DNA from: CBDBCU01 sp965243185
GTDB lineage: Bacteria; Chloroflexota; Dehalococcoidia; Lucifugimonadales; UBA3495
DNA length: 64,000 nt
Assembly (NCBI GenBank): GCA_965243185.1
Contig: OZ251531.1
Span: 248,001 to 312,000, forward strand
Direction: 5' to 3'
In this document: in pieces, positions 48,928 through 57,320 of the stretch
Layout: each line of letters begins with the position of its first letter
Numbering within the stretch: the stretch's first letter is position 1
Position numbers and translations under genes: made by a program
Notes under the pieces: generated by a model
What the model saw: only the letters and a program-made list of their open reading frames with translations
Databases searched by the model: none
Told to the model about the DNA's origin: nothing

Positions 48928-50010
48928 TTAGCCGCAGACCATCGGATAGATATGGCGGCCGCGGGACATTTCCCCCGGCACCTGGCTTTTGCCCCAGGTT
49001 TCCCCGCCGTCCCGGCTGCGGAACACCAAGCCGTCCCGGTCGCAGCAATAGACCTTTTCCGGGGCCGCCCGGTCAAGGGCAATCTGGAACATTCGGCTGG
49101 GGGCCAGTTCGCCCAAATCCACCCGCTGCCAGGTTTCCCCGGCGTCCCGGCTGCGTACCAATACCCCGGCCTCGGTAGTGCCGGCTGGCGCGCTGCCGCC
49201 GCCGGCCCCGGCCGCCAGGTACATCGTGTTGGGGTCGTCCGGGGCTACCGCCAAATCCCGGCAGTAGCTGCCGCCGGGAAACATCTCCTCAATGTCCACA
49301 AACTCCCAGTTGCTCCCCCGGTTGCGGCTGCGGAACATTGCCAGTTGGGTGATGATATAGACCAGCCCCGGGGCCTTGGGGTTGACCTGTACGCCGTGCA
49401 AATCCACCGGCCCGGTGCGGGTATAGTGGCCGTCGGTGATGGATTCCCAACTATCGCCGCCGTCCCGGCTGGCCACCAGTCCGCCCACTTCAATCGCCCC
49501 GTACACCTCTTGGGGGTTATGGGCGTCCAGAGCCAGACCGATAACCCGCTTGACGATGGGATAGGGGTTCATCGTAATGTGCGGGAAGTTAATGTTTTTG
49601 GTGTTGCCCTTTTGCCAGGTAGCGCCGCCGTCCTCGGAACGGCAGATGACGCAGCGGTCATAGCCGGCGTACATAACCTCCGGGTTTTGGGGATGCACCG
49701 CCAGCGACCAGACATCGCCTTGGGGGGAATCGGTGGCTTCCCAATGGCCGCCCCGGTCGTCGCTACGATAGACGCCGGCTTGGGTGCCGGCGTAAATCAC
49801 CGCCGGGTTCTGGGGATGCACCAGCAAAGCCCGCACCTGCGGCTCCGCCGGCAGTCCCTTGGTGATGCTTTCCCAATCGTCGGAACCGTCGGTCTGGCGG
49901 TACAGGCCGCCGCCGCCCAGCGGCCGGTCGGCAGCCGACGCGCCGACAATCAGCGGCCCTTCGCCGGCGATGCCGGCATAAAGATAGGTTTGGCGCTGCG
50001 GGTCCGTCAT
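48928..50010 (-). CDS. Asp-box (BNR) beta-propeller protein
   Basis: 360 residues with seven sialidase-type Asp boxes, for example YRSDDRGGHW, CRSEDGGATW, ASRDGGDSW, FRSRNRGSNW, VRSRDAGETW and FRSRDGGETW. This gives a six- or seven-bladed propeller of the exo-sialidase/Ycf48-like type. No signal sequence and no catalytic Arg triad is evident, so it is likely a scaffold or binding protein. GGGAGGGG precedes ATG 50010 by 5 nt; the longer frame to 50499 overlaps the divergent SDR and is rejected. Confidence 0.82.
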   Translation of the reverse strand: MTDPQRQTYLYAGIAGEGPLIVGASAADRPLGGGGLYRQTDGSDDWESITKGLPAEPQVRALLVHPQNPAVIYAGTQAGVYRSDDRGGHWEATDSPQGDVWSLAVHPQNPEVMYAGYDRCVICRSEDGGATWQKGNTKNINFPHITMNPYPIVKRVIGLALDAHNPQEVYGAIEVGGLVASRDGGDSWESITDGHYTRTGPVDLHGVQVNPKAPGLVYIITQLAMFRSRNRGSNWEFVDIEEMFPGGSYCRDLAVAPDDPNTMYLAAGAGGGSAPAGTTEAGVLVRSRDAGETWQRVDLGELAPSRMFQIALDRAAPEKVYCCDRDGLVFRSRDGGETWGKSQVPGEMSRGRHIYPMVCG

Positions 50011-50118
50011 ACTTGCCCCTCCCGTTAAAACAGCGTTCAGTGTCCCGGTTTGCCGCCCCTGATTGTAGCAACTCCGGGGCGGATTGCCAACCGGCGGCGG
50101 GCCAAGTTGCCGAAGTGC

Positions 50119-50124
50119 TATAAT
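50119..50124 (+). promoter_or_regulatory. TATAAT -10 element before the SDR gene
   Basis: Perfect TATAAT at about 35 nt before the ATG. A -35 at the right distance is not clear. Confidence 0.5.
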
Positions 50125-50158
50125 GGGCGGGCATTTCCATAACAGCCAAGGAGAAATT

Positions 50159-50926
50159 ATGCGCCTGCACGGAAAAACCGCCCTCATCACCGGGGCCAGC
50201 CGCAATATCGGCCGCCAAATTGCCCTCACCTTCGCCCGGGAAGGCGCCGACCTGGTCCTCAACACCCGCCAAAGCCGCCCCGAACTCGAGGAGGTAGCCG
50301 CCCAATGCCGCGAGTTGGGCGTCAATACCCATATCGCTATGGGCGACATCTCCGACCCGGATACCGCCGCCGCCATCGTTACCGACGGCATCGCCGCCCT
50401 GGGCAAAGTGGACCTCCTGGTCAGCAATGTCGCCGTCCGCCCCCACAAGCCCATCCTCGCAATCTCCAACGACGAGTGGCGGCAGGTAATGGAAATCAAC
50501 CTGTTCCCGGCCTTTTACCTGATTAAAGCCGTATTGCCGGGGATGATGGAACGCCGTTCCGGCAGCATTATCGCCCTCGGCGGCCAGTCCGCCATCACCG
50601 GCCGCCCCGACACCGCTCTGGTAACTACCGCCAAAACCGGCTTGCTCGGCTTAATTCGGGCCGTAGCCGCCGAAATGGCCCCCTACAACATCCGCGCCAA
50701 TATGGTCAATCCCGGCTCCACCGACACCCAACGCGCCCATCCGGAATGGTATCCCGAATTTCAGGAAGTAGCCCGCGGCTCGACGCAGCACTTGGCCGAT
50801 TTGCCCCTGGGCCGCCAAGCCTCCGTTCAGGACATTGCCGACGCCTGCCTGTTCTTTGCCTCCGACGAATCCGCCTACATCACCGGTGACCGCCTTAATG
50901 TAGTCGGCGGCCGCTACATCGTCTAA
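50159..50926 (+). CDS. Short-chain dehydrogenase/reductase-like protein without catalytic Tyr
   Basis: 255 residues, Rossmann fold. TGASRNIGRQIA is the nucleotide loop and DLVLNTRQ suggests NADP preference by its Arg. SNVAVRPHKP replaces NNAG. In the catalytic segment, PDTALVTTAKTGLLGL, the Tyr of Y-x-x-x-K is Val while Lys is kept. The usual Ser region reads LGGQSAITG. Many other SDR parts (NIRANMVNPGSTDT, FFASDESAYITGD) are normal. It may be a reductase of altered mechanism or a non-catalytic member. CAAGGAG is about 6 nt before the ATG. Confidence 0.88.
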   Translation: MRLHGKTALITGASRNIGRQIALTFAREGADLVLNTRQSRPELEEVAAQCRELGVNTHIAMGDISDPDTAAAIVTDGIAALGKVDLLVSNVAVRPHKPILAISNDEWRQVMEINLFPAFYLIKAVLPGMMERRSGSIIALGGQSAITGRPDTALVTTAKTGLLGLIRAVAAEMAPYNIRANMVNPGSTDTQRAHPEWYPEFQEVARGSTQHLADLPLGRQASVQDIADACLFFASDESAYITGDRLNVVGGRYIV

Positions 50927-50968
50927 ACCCCATCCCGCCGGCAGTCATCATCCCGCCCTCCCCTTTAC

Positions 50969-50997
50969 TTGCCCCGGCCTGCTTTAACTGATACAAT
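50969..50997 (+). promoter_or_regulatory. Promoter of the inositol-phosphate operon
   Basis: TTGCCC, 17 nt, TACAAT; start near 51004, leader about 50 nt with AAAGGAG. Confidence 0.6.
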
Positions 50998-51054
50998 GCC
51001 CCCACTGGTCAAGGCAACCCGGTACCGGCCGCAGCCGGCTAAAGGAGTGACAAC

Positions 51055-52176
51055 TTGGGCAAGATTAAGGTAGCCATCATCGGCGTCGGCAATTGCGCCT
51101 CCTCCCTCGTGCAGGGCATCCACAAGTATGTGGAAGTGCCGACCACCGCCGAAATCCCCGGCATTATGCACAACCAAATCGGCGACTACCGCGTCGAGGA
51201 CATCGAAGTTGTCGCCGCCTTCGACATCGACGAAAACAAGGTCGGCAAAGACCTCGCCGCCGCCATCTTTACCCCGCCCAACAACACCATCAAATTCGCC
51301 GAAGTACCCCCCTTGGGCGTCCCCGTCGAGCGCGGTATGACCCACGACGGCATCGGCCGCTATGTCTCCCACCTCGTCAAAAAATCCGACCACTCCACCG
51401 CCGACATCTCCGGCATCCTCAAAGAGCGGCAGGTGGATGTGGTCATCAACTACCTGCCGGTCGGCAGCGAAATGGCAACCAAATGGTACGCCGAGCAAAT
51501 CCTCGACGCCCGCTGCGCTATGGTCAACTGCATCCCGGTCTTTATCGCCAAGGAAGCCTACTGGCGCAACCGCTTCGAGGAGCGCGGCGTCCCCATCGTC
51601 GGCGACGACATCAAATCCCAAGTCGGCGCTACCATCCTGCACCGCATCCTGACCCGCCTCTTCGAGGATCGCGGCGCCACCATCGAAAACACCTACCAGC
51701 TCAACTTTGGCGGCAACACCGACTTTCTCAATATGCTCGAGCGGGAGCGCCTCGTCTCCAAAAAAATCTCCAAAACCGGCGCCGTCACCTCCCAAATGGA
51801 CGCCGAAATCAACGCCGACCAAATCCATATCGGCCCCAGCGACCATGTCCCTTGGCTCCAGGACCGCAAATGGTGCTACATCCGAATGGAGGGGCAAGTT
51901 TTCGGCGGCGCCCCCGTCAACCTCGAAGCCAAGCTCGAAGTTTGGGACAGCCCCAACTCCGCCGGCGTAGTCGTCGATGCCGTCCGCTGCGCCAAACTGG
52001 CCCTCGACCGCGGCCTCGGCGGCGCCATCGCCGGCCCCAGCGCCTATTTTATGAAATCTCCGCCGGTACAATATACCGACGATGTCGCCCGCGAAATGGT
52101 AGAGTCCTTCATCAAAGGCGACGGCGCGCCCCAGGATATGATTGCGGCCCCGGCCGAAGTCGCTCCGGAAAGTTAA
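51055..52176 (+). CDS. ino1: Inositol-3-phosphate synthase
   Basis: Converts glucose-6-phosphate to 1D-myo-inositol-3-phosphate with bound NAD. Family landmarks over 373 residues: IIGVGNCASSLVQGIHKY, GIGRYVSHLV, NYLPVGSEMATKWYAEQ, VPIVGDDIKSQVGATILHR, NFGGNTDFLNM and PSDHVPWLQD. It is the actinobacterial/archaeal short form. TTG start at 51055 with AAAGGAG 7 nt upstream. First gene of a likely operon with a PimA-like glycosyltransferase and a CDP-alcohol phosphatidyltransferase. Confidence 0.95.
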   Translation: MGKIKVAIIGVGNCASSLVQGIHKYVEVPTTAEIPGIMHNQIGDYRVEDIEVVAAFDIDENKVGKDLAAAIFTPPNNTIKFAEVPPLGVPVERGMTHDGIGRYVSHLVKKSDHSTADISGILKERQVDVVINYLPVGSEMATKWYAEQILDARCAMVNCIPVFIAKEAYWRNRFEERGVPIVGDDIKSQVGATILHRILTRLFEDRGATIENTYQLNFGGNTDFLNMLERERLVSKKISKTGAVTSQMDAEINADQIHIGPSDHVPWLQDRKWCYIRMEGQVFGGAPVNLEAKLEVWDSPNSAGVVVDAVRCAKLALDRGLGGAIAGPSAYFMKSPPVQYTDDVAREMVESFIKGDGAPQDMIAAPAEVAPES

Positions 52177-52209
52177 CCCCCGGCGCCGTCCCGGAGGGAT
52201 GAACCCGCC

Positions 52210-53343
52210 GTGAAAATAGCAATGGTATCCCCCTACGATTTCACCTGGCCCGGCGGGGTAACGGCCCACGTCTCCCAACTGGCCCACGAACTCAAACTGT
52301 CCGGCCACCACGTGCAAATCCTGGCCCCCCATTCCCCGGCCCGGGACGGCAGCCAGCAGGACGCCTTTGTCCCCTTGGGCCGCTCCGTCCCCGTACCCTC
52401 CGGCGCCTCCATCGCCCGCCTCTCCCTCTCCTGGTGGCTCTACCGCCGGGTGCGCGACTTGCTCGAACGGGAATCCTTCGACATCATCCACCTCCACGAA
52501 CCTTTAGCCCCGGTGCTGCCCCTCTGCGTCCTCGAGTATTCCAACACCGTCAACATCGGCACTTTCCACGCCTACCATAACCGCCAGCACCTCTACCGTT
52601 TCAGCCAGCCCATCGTCAAACGCTGGCATCAGCGCCTCCACGGCGGCATTGCCGTTTCCCCGGCCGCCCATAAATATGTCCACAACTTCTTTCCCCGCGA
52701 CTACCGCATCATCCCCAACGGCATCGACGTCGAACACTTCGCCGCCAACGCCCAACCTTGGCCCCAATACCAGGATGGCAAAACCAACCTCCTCTTTGTC
52801 GGCCGCCTCGAAAAGCGCAAAGGATTGAAATACCTCCTCGCCGCCTACAGCCGCCTCAAGTGGGAATACCCTAATCTCCGCCTCATCGTCGTCGGCCCCG
52901 GCAACCTCGACCCGGAATCCCACCAGATCTTGAGCGCCCGCAACCCGGCTGATGTCGAACTGGTCGGCGGCGTTTCCTATCAGGATTTGCCCCGCTACTA
53001 CGCCTCCGCCGACATTTTCTGCTCCCCGGCCACCGGCCAGGAAAGCTTTGGCATCGTCCTGCTCGAAGCTATGGCTGCCGGCAAGCCCATCGTCGCCTCC
53101 GCCATCGAAGGCTACGCCGGCATTATCCAAAATGGCGAACAGGGCTTGCTCTTTCCCCGCAAAGACCCCGACGCCTTGGCCGATACCTTGGCCGCCCTGA
53201 TTAACGACCCGGCCCGGGCCGCCCGCATGGGCGCCGCCGGCCGCCGCTCCGTCGAGCAATACCGTTGGCAAGTCGTCGCCCGCCAAGTGGAAAACTACTA
53301 TCTTGACTGCATTGCGCTGAACAGTAATGGCTGTACCGGGTAG
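52210..53343 (+). CDS. PimA-like glycosyltransferase (family 4)
   Basis: 377 residues, GT-B fold. IAMVSPYDFTWPGGVTAHVSQLAHELKLSGHHVQILAPHSP is close to the start of PimA, which mannosylates phosphatidylinositol using GDP-mannose. Others: FDIIHLHEPLAPVLPL, TFHAYHN, the nucleotide site NLLFVGRLEKRKGLKYLLAAY and the E-x7-E motif ESFGIVLLEAMAAGKPIV. No signal peptide; peripheral membrane enzyme. It overlaps the phosphatidyltransferase gene by 17 nt. Context, with inositol synthase upstream, supports a PI-mannoside type product. Sugar and acceptor are inferred. Confidence 0.88.
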   Translation: MKIAMVSPYDFTWPGGVTAHVSQLAHELKLSGHHVQILAPHSPARDGSQQDAFVPLGRSVPVPSGASIARLSLSWWLYRRVRDLLERESFDIIHLHEPLAPVLPLCVLEYSNTVNIGTFHAYHNRQHLYRFSQPIVKRWHQRLHGGIAVSPAAHKYVHNFFPRDYRIIPNGIDVEHFAANAQPWPQYQDGKTNLLFVGRLEKRKGLKYLLAAYSRLKWEYPNLRLIVVGPGNLDPESHQILSARNPADVELVGGVSYQDLPRYYASADIFCSPATGQESFGIVLLEAMAAGKPIVASAIEGYAGIIQNGEQGLLFPRKDPDALADTLAALINDPARAARMGAAGRRSVEQYRWQVVARQVENYYLDCIALNSNGCTG

Positions 53344-54049
53344 AGAACAGTTCCGCGCCGGCTTGTCCCGCTATGTGGAACTGCCCGGCGCGCGCCTTTT
53401 CCAGGCGGTGGGGCTAACCCCCAACGCCATCACCCTGCTCGGCTTTGCCGTCTGCATCGCCGCCGCCGCCTTGGTCGCCGCCGGACACCTCTGGCTCGGC
53501 GGCCTCGTCTTTCTGCTCGGCGGCGGCCTCGACCTGTTCGACGGCGCATTGGCCCGAATGACCGGCCGCGCCAGTCCCTTCGGCGCCCTCCTCGACTCCG
53601 TCTTCGACCGCCTCGGCGAAGCCGCCCTCTTTGTCGGAATGGCCGCCTACGCCCTGCAAGCCGACTTGCCCGCCCCGGCCTTCCTTGACGCCGCCGCCTT
53701 TGCCGCATTTTATGTCCTCATACTGCTCTTGGCATTGATTTTCTCCCAAGGCGTCAGCTACCTGCGCGCCCGCGGCGAAGGCTTGGGCGTCTTTATCCGC
53801 TCCGGCTTGATGACCCGCACCGAACGCGTCATCATCCTCGGCGGCGGCCTGCTCATTGACGGACTAACCCCCGCCTTTGCCCTGATGCCCTGGATCCTCC
53901 TGGTCATCGCCCTGGTTTCCTGCTTTACCCTCTTTCAACGAATGTTCACCATCCGCGGCCGTCTCGAAGCCGCCGCTGAAAACACCGCCCCGGAAACCCC
54001 TACCTACCGTCCTTCCCGTGAAAACGGGAATCCAGAAAGCCCCCCATAA
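53327..54049 (+). CDS. CDP-alcohol phosphatidyltransferase (likely phosphatidylinositol-phosphate synthase)
   Basis: 240-residue membrane enzyme joining a CDP-linked lipid to an alcohol. The full signature D-x2-D-G-x2-A-R-x8-G-x3-D-x3-D is seen at residues 69-94 (DLFDGALARMTG and on). About six hydrophobic helices. In this operon the alcohol is probably inositol-3-phosphate from Ino1. The final residues SRENGNPESPP are encoded by a GGATTCCC repeat read backward (54009-54039), so the repeat supplies part of the coding sequence and the stop. Substrate inferred from neighbours. Confidence 0.9.
   Translation: MAVPGREQFRAGLSRYVELPGARLFQAVGLTPNAITLLGFAVCIAAAALVAAGHLWLGGLVFLLGGGLDLFDGALARMTGRASPFGALLDSVFDRLGEAALFVGMAAYALQADLPAPAFLDAAAFAAFYVLILLLALIFSQGVSYLRARGEGLGVFIRSGLMTRTERVIILGGGLLIDGLTPAFALMPWILLVIALVSCFTLFQRMFTIRGRLEAAAENTAPETPTYRPSRENGNPESPP
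54009..54039. repeat. GGATTCCC hairpin repeat, inverted copy inside a gene end
   Basis: TCCTTCCCGTGAAAACGGGA then ATCCAGAAAG, the complement orientation of the other copies. Forms the C-terminal codons of the CDP-alcohol phosphatidyltransferase. Confidence 0.8.
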
Positions 54050-54102
54050 GCAACCGCCCCCGGAACCTGTTGCCTAATACATACCCCTAGGGAGATGACA
54101 AA

Positions 54103-54576
54103 TTGCCGCAACAATTGCAGGGAACTATGGACGGCGCCGGCTTGCGGGTCGGCATCGTAGTCGCCCGCTTCAACGACTTCGTAACCCGCCCGCTCCTCAC
54201 CGGCGCCCTCGAAACCCTCGCCCGCCACGGCGTACGGGATGCCGACCTCAGCATCGCCTGGGTTCCCGGCGCCTTCGAGCTGCCGGTCGTCGCCAAAGCT
54301 ATGGCCGAAACCGGCCGTTATGATGCCGTCATCTGCCTCGGCGCCGTCCTCCGCGGCGAAACCGACCACTACGAAATGGTCGCCGGTCAATCCGCCTCCG
54401 GCATCGCCAACGTCGGCTTAGCCACCGGCGTACCCGCTATTTTCGGCGTATTGACCGCTGACAATATGGACCAAGCCGTCAACCGCGCCGGCGGCAAATC
54501 CGGCAACATCGGCAGCCACGCCGCCGCCGCCGCCGTCGAAACCGCCCGCCTCCTCCAAGCCATCAAAACCGGCTGA
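54103..54576 (+). CDS. ribH: 6,7-dimethyl-8-ribityllumazine synthase
   Basis: Penultimate riboflavin-pathway enzyme. 157 residues: VGIVVARFNDFVTRPLLTGALETL, WVPGAFELPVVAKAMA, ICLGAVLRGETDHYEMVAGQSASGIANVGL and FGVLTADNMDQAVNRAGGKSGNIG, all family signatures. TTG start at 54103 with GGGAG 9-10 nt upstream. No other rib gene is near. It might be transcribed with the lipid genes before it, 53 nt away. Confidence 0.95.
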   Translation: MPQQLQGTMDGAGLRVGIVVARFNDFVTRPLLTGALETLARHGVRDADLSIAWVPGAFELPVVAKAMAETGRYDAVICLGAVLRGETDHYEMVAGQSASGIANVGLATGVPAIFGVLTADNMDQAVNRAGGKSGNIGSHAAAAAVETARLLQAIKTG

Positions 54577-54666
54577 CCTCCATATCCCGCCAATCCCGAC
54601 TAGAGCAATGGGCCGGAGCAGTCGGCACTGTTTCCGCCGCTAAGCGGAACCGGATTGAAAGCCGCC

Positions 54667-54695
54667 TTGAATGGCGGGAATAGTTGTGGTAATAT
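54667..54695 (+). promoter_or_regulatory. Possible promoter of rpmB
   Basis: TTGAAT, 17 nt, TAATAT, then a 30-nt leader with GGAAGGA. Confidence 0.45.
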
Positions 54696-54727
54696 GCGGG
54701 ACAAATTGGGAAGGAAGTAGTGTTGCG

Positions 54728-54934
54728 ATGCAGTGCCAGATTTGCAAAAAAGCCGGGATGACCGGCAACAATGTCAGCCACTCCAACCGGCATACCAAAA
54801 CCCGGTTCAAGGCTAATGTCCACAAGCAGACCATCGAGCTGGGCGGCAAGGTGCAGCGGGTCAAGATTTGCAGCCGCTGCCTGCGTACCCTGCACAAGCC
54901 GCCGCGGCAGCGGGCCCGGGCCGGGGCGGCCTAG
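54728..54934 (+). CDS. rpmB: 50S ribosomal protein L28
   Basis: 68 residues with the family pattern MQCQICKKAGMTGNNVSHSN, TKTRFKANVHKQTIEL and VKICSRCLRTLHK. CQIC and CSRC give a zinc-binding Cys4 form. The ATG at 54728 is at the family N terminus. Found alone, away from rpmG, as often in Chloroflexota. The lipoprotein gene starts 5 nt later. Confidence 0.95.
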   Translation: MQCQICKKAGMTGNNVSHSNRHTKTRFKANVHKQTIELGGKVQRVKICSRCLRTLHKPPRQRARAGAA

Positions 54935-54938
54935 CCCG

Positions 54939-56588
54939 ATGCCGGTCGGCCGGGTGTTATCGCGCCAGAGATTAACCAAGTTGCTCGGGCCGCCGGGATT
55001 ACTGGCCGCCTTGGCCGCGGCTATTCTTTTAGCCTTGGCTTGCGCGGCCCCGCCGACGGCCACTCCGATTCCCACCAATACCATCCCTTTGCCCACCGCT
55101 ACCCCGACGGCGCGGCCGGCCTTGGCCGCCCTTTGCCGGGATTACGGCTATTGCAAACTGCTGGAAACCGGGGATGGCCGGTTGACGGCGGCGGCGTGGC
55201 TGGATGATGAATGGATGTACCTGGCCGACTACGAAGGAAAGCTCCGCCTGCTGAATGTGGAAACCGGAGAGCTACAGACCGCCCTGACCGGGTTGCTGCG
55301 GCCGCAGGGTCTGACCGTGCTGGACGGGCGGCTCTATGTTTCCAATATGGGCAGTGTCTGCGAAGCCTTGCAGCGACAAGCCGGCGAACCGGATATTTGT
55401 TTTATAACGGGAATTTCCCCGGAGGAGCAGCTGGAAGTTCTGCTTACTTCCCGGGCCGAGATCTTGTCCTACGCCATCGGCCCGGAGGGGGAACTCAGCG
55501 ACCGGCAGGTGGTGGTGGACAATATCCTAAGCCCCGACGAATCGCACAGTGCCAACGGCTTGACTAATGATGGGAAGTGGATTTACGCCAGCATCGGACA
55601 TCCTTACGCCGGGAAACCCAATGAACACGGCGGCTTTATTACCTTAAACCAGGAACGGCTGAAAGCCAGCGGCGGCCGGACCGACTTGATGGGAAGCATT
55701 ATCCGGTTCCGGCCCGGGGATAAGGATGTCGAGGTTTTTGCCACCGGGCTGCGGAATGTGTACGGCATATCAGTAGCCCCGGACGGGACAGTTTACGGCG
55801 CCGATAATGATGTGGACGACGGGCTGGTAACCAAGCCGGGGCAGCTGGAGGAAGTGAACGCCATCGTGCCGGGCGGGTTCTACGGAATACCGTTCTGGGG
55901 AACTAACGAAGCCCCGCCGGAAGCCGGCGTAACGGAGCCGGCGGCGGTATTGCAAGGCACTTATTCCACCTTCGCCCACGCCAATGCGGCCGGGGTCTAT
56001 GTAGCCTACCAGTATATCGACGACCGGGAAGCCGGTTTTGTCGTTGACCGGTTTGACTACGAAACCTTTACCCCAACCCGGATTTTCAACTACGCCGCCG
56101 GCCCCATAACCGCCATCCTGGAGCGGGACGGCCTGCTTTACCTGATTTCCTTTTCCGGGCGGGTTCATATCATCAACCCTCAGCACACCCGCATCCTGGC
56201 ATCATCCCGCCGCTCCCTGGAGCAAGACCTGCGGATGGTCGCGACGGTTACCGGGGAAAGGCAGCCGATAATTCGCTCCGACCATTACAATGTCTATTTC
56301 AAGGATAACTTTTTAATCTATGTCAAGGATCCCTGCGCGACTGAGGAAGTAGAACCCGGTTTCCTGTTGCGACTGCAACCGGTGAACCCGGACGACTTGC
56401 CGCCGGAATGGCAAGCCCAAGGTTTTGCTCGGCTTGATTTTCCCTTTGGCAAATACGGCCGCCGGTACCAGGAACAGTGTTTTATCGTGCATCCACCGCT
56501 GGAATTTGCCGCGAAGCGGATCCTGACCGGGCAGGATGACCGGGCTACCGGCAATATGCTGTGGCGCGGGGAGTATATTTTCGAGTAA
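54939..56588 (+). CDS. PQQ-dependent sugar dehydrogenase-like lipoprotein
   Basis: 549 residues. Residues 15-35 are a lipoprotein signal with lipobox LALAC (Cys35), then a Pro/Thr/Ala linker. The propeller domain has GLTVLDGRLYVSNMG, NGLTNDGKWIYASIG and IIRFRPGDKDVEVFATGLRNVYGISVAPDGTVYGADNDVDDG, as in soluble glucose/sorbosone dehydrogenases, then EVNAIVPGGFYGIPFWG. Function in the cell envelope: probably sugar oxidation or a related binding role; PQQ binding was not checked. The extended frame upstream through rpmB is rejected. Confidence 0.82.
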   Translation: MPVGRVLSRQRLTKLLGPPGLLAALAAAILLALACAAPPTATPIPTNTIPLPTATPTARPALAALCRDYGYCKLLETGDGRLTAAAWLDDEWMYLADYEGKLRLLNVETGELQTALTGLLRPQGLTVLDGRLYVSNMGSVCEALQRQAGEPDICFITGISPEEQLEVLLTSRAEILSYAIGPEGELSDRQVVVDNILSPDESHSANGLTNDGKWIYASIGHPYAGKPNEHGGFITLNQERLKASGGRTDLMGSIIRFRPGDKDVEVFATGLRNVYGISVAPDGTVYGADNDVDDGLVTKPGQLEEVNAIVPGGFYGIPFWGTNEAPPEAGVTEPAAVLQGTYSTFAHANAAGVYVAYQYIDDREAGFVVDRFDYETFTPTRIFNYAAGPITAILERDGLLYLISFSGRVHIINPQHTRILASSRRSLEQDLRMVATVTGERQPIIRSDHYNVYFKDNFLIYVKDPCATEEVEPGFLLRLQPVNPDDLPPEWQAQGFARLDFPFGKYGRRYQEQCFIVHPPLEFAAKRILTGQDDRATGNMLWRGEYIFE

Positions 56589-56639
56589 CCGGCGGCCGCG
56601 CCGGGAAGCTGATTTCCCGGAGCTGCTACTGACCGCCCC

Positions 56640-57320
56640 TTAGATCCCATGCAGGCAGGCGCGCATCTTTGCCATCGCCGCCGGCACCGTTTCCTGTTCG
56701 TTGTATATAGCAGTGCCGGCGACCAGAATAGTAGCCCCGGCCCGCACCGATTCCTGCGCCGTCCAGTCCGCTTTGACCCCGCCATCCACTTCCACTTGGC
56801 AAGGGTAGCCCCGGGCTTCGATAATTTGGCGAAGCCGCCGCACCTTGTCCAATGCCCCCGGGATGAAAGCCTGCCCGCCAAAACCGGGGTTGACCGTCAT
56901 CACCAATACCAAGTCCAGATAAGGCAGCAATTCCTCGACGTCCGCGATAGGCGTAGCGGGATTAAGGGCAACGCCGACTTGCGCCCCCTGTTCCTTCACT
57001 TGAAAGATGTCCCGGTGCAAATGGGCGCAGGCTTCGGCGTGGAGAATTATCTGATCCGTTGCCGATTTAAGAAATGCCGGCAGCAGGCGTCCCGGCTCCT
57101 GAACCATCAGATGCAGGTTCAGCGGCAAGTCAGTATGGCGGCGCACCGCGTCCACCACCGCTTCCCCAAAAGAAATGTTGGGGACAAAGCAGCCGTCCAT
57201 CACATCCACGTGCAGCAAGTCGGCGCCGGCCGCCGCCGCTTCCTCAACCTGCCGGCCCAAGTGGGCAAAGTCAGCAGCCAGCAGCGACGGCGCGATTTGG
57301 ATCCGGGTTTCAGCAGCCAT
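56640..57320 (-). CDS. rpe: Ribulose-phosphate 3-epimerase
   Basis: Interconverts ribulose-5-phosphate and xylulose-5-phosphate in the pentose phosphate or Calvin cycles. 226 residues: IAPSLLAADFAHLGRQV, HVDVMDGCFVPNISFG, LMVQEPGRLL, VMTVNPGFGGQAFIP and VDGGVKADW give metal and catalytic residues (His and Asp of HVDVMDG, Asp of VDGG). Overlaps argH by 11 nt and is co-transcribed. Confidence 0.95.
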   Translation of the reverse strand: MAAETRIQIAPSLLAADFAHLGRQVEEAAAAGADLLHVDVMDGCFVPNISFGEAVVDAVRRHTDLPLNLHLMVQEPGRLLPAFLKSATDQIILHAEACAHLHRDIFQVKEQGAQVGVALNPATPIADVEELLPYLDLVLVMTVNPGFGGQAFIPGALDKVRRLRQIIEARGYPCQVEVDGGVKADWTAQESVRAGATILVAGTAIYNEQETVPAAMAKMRACLHGI

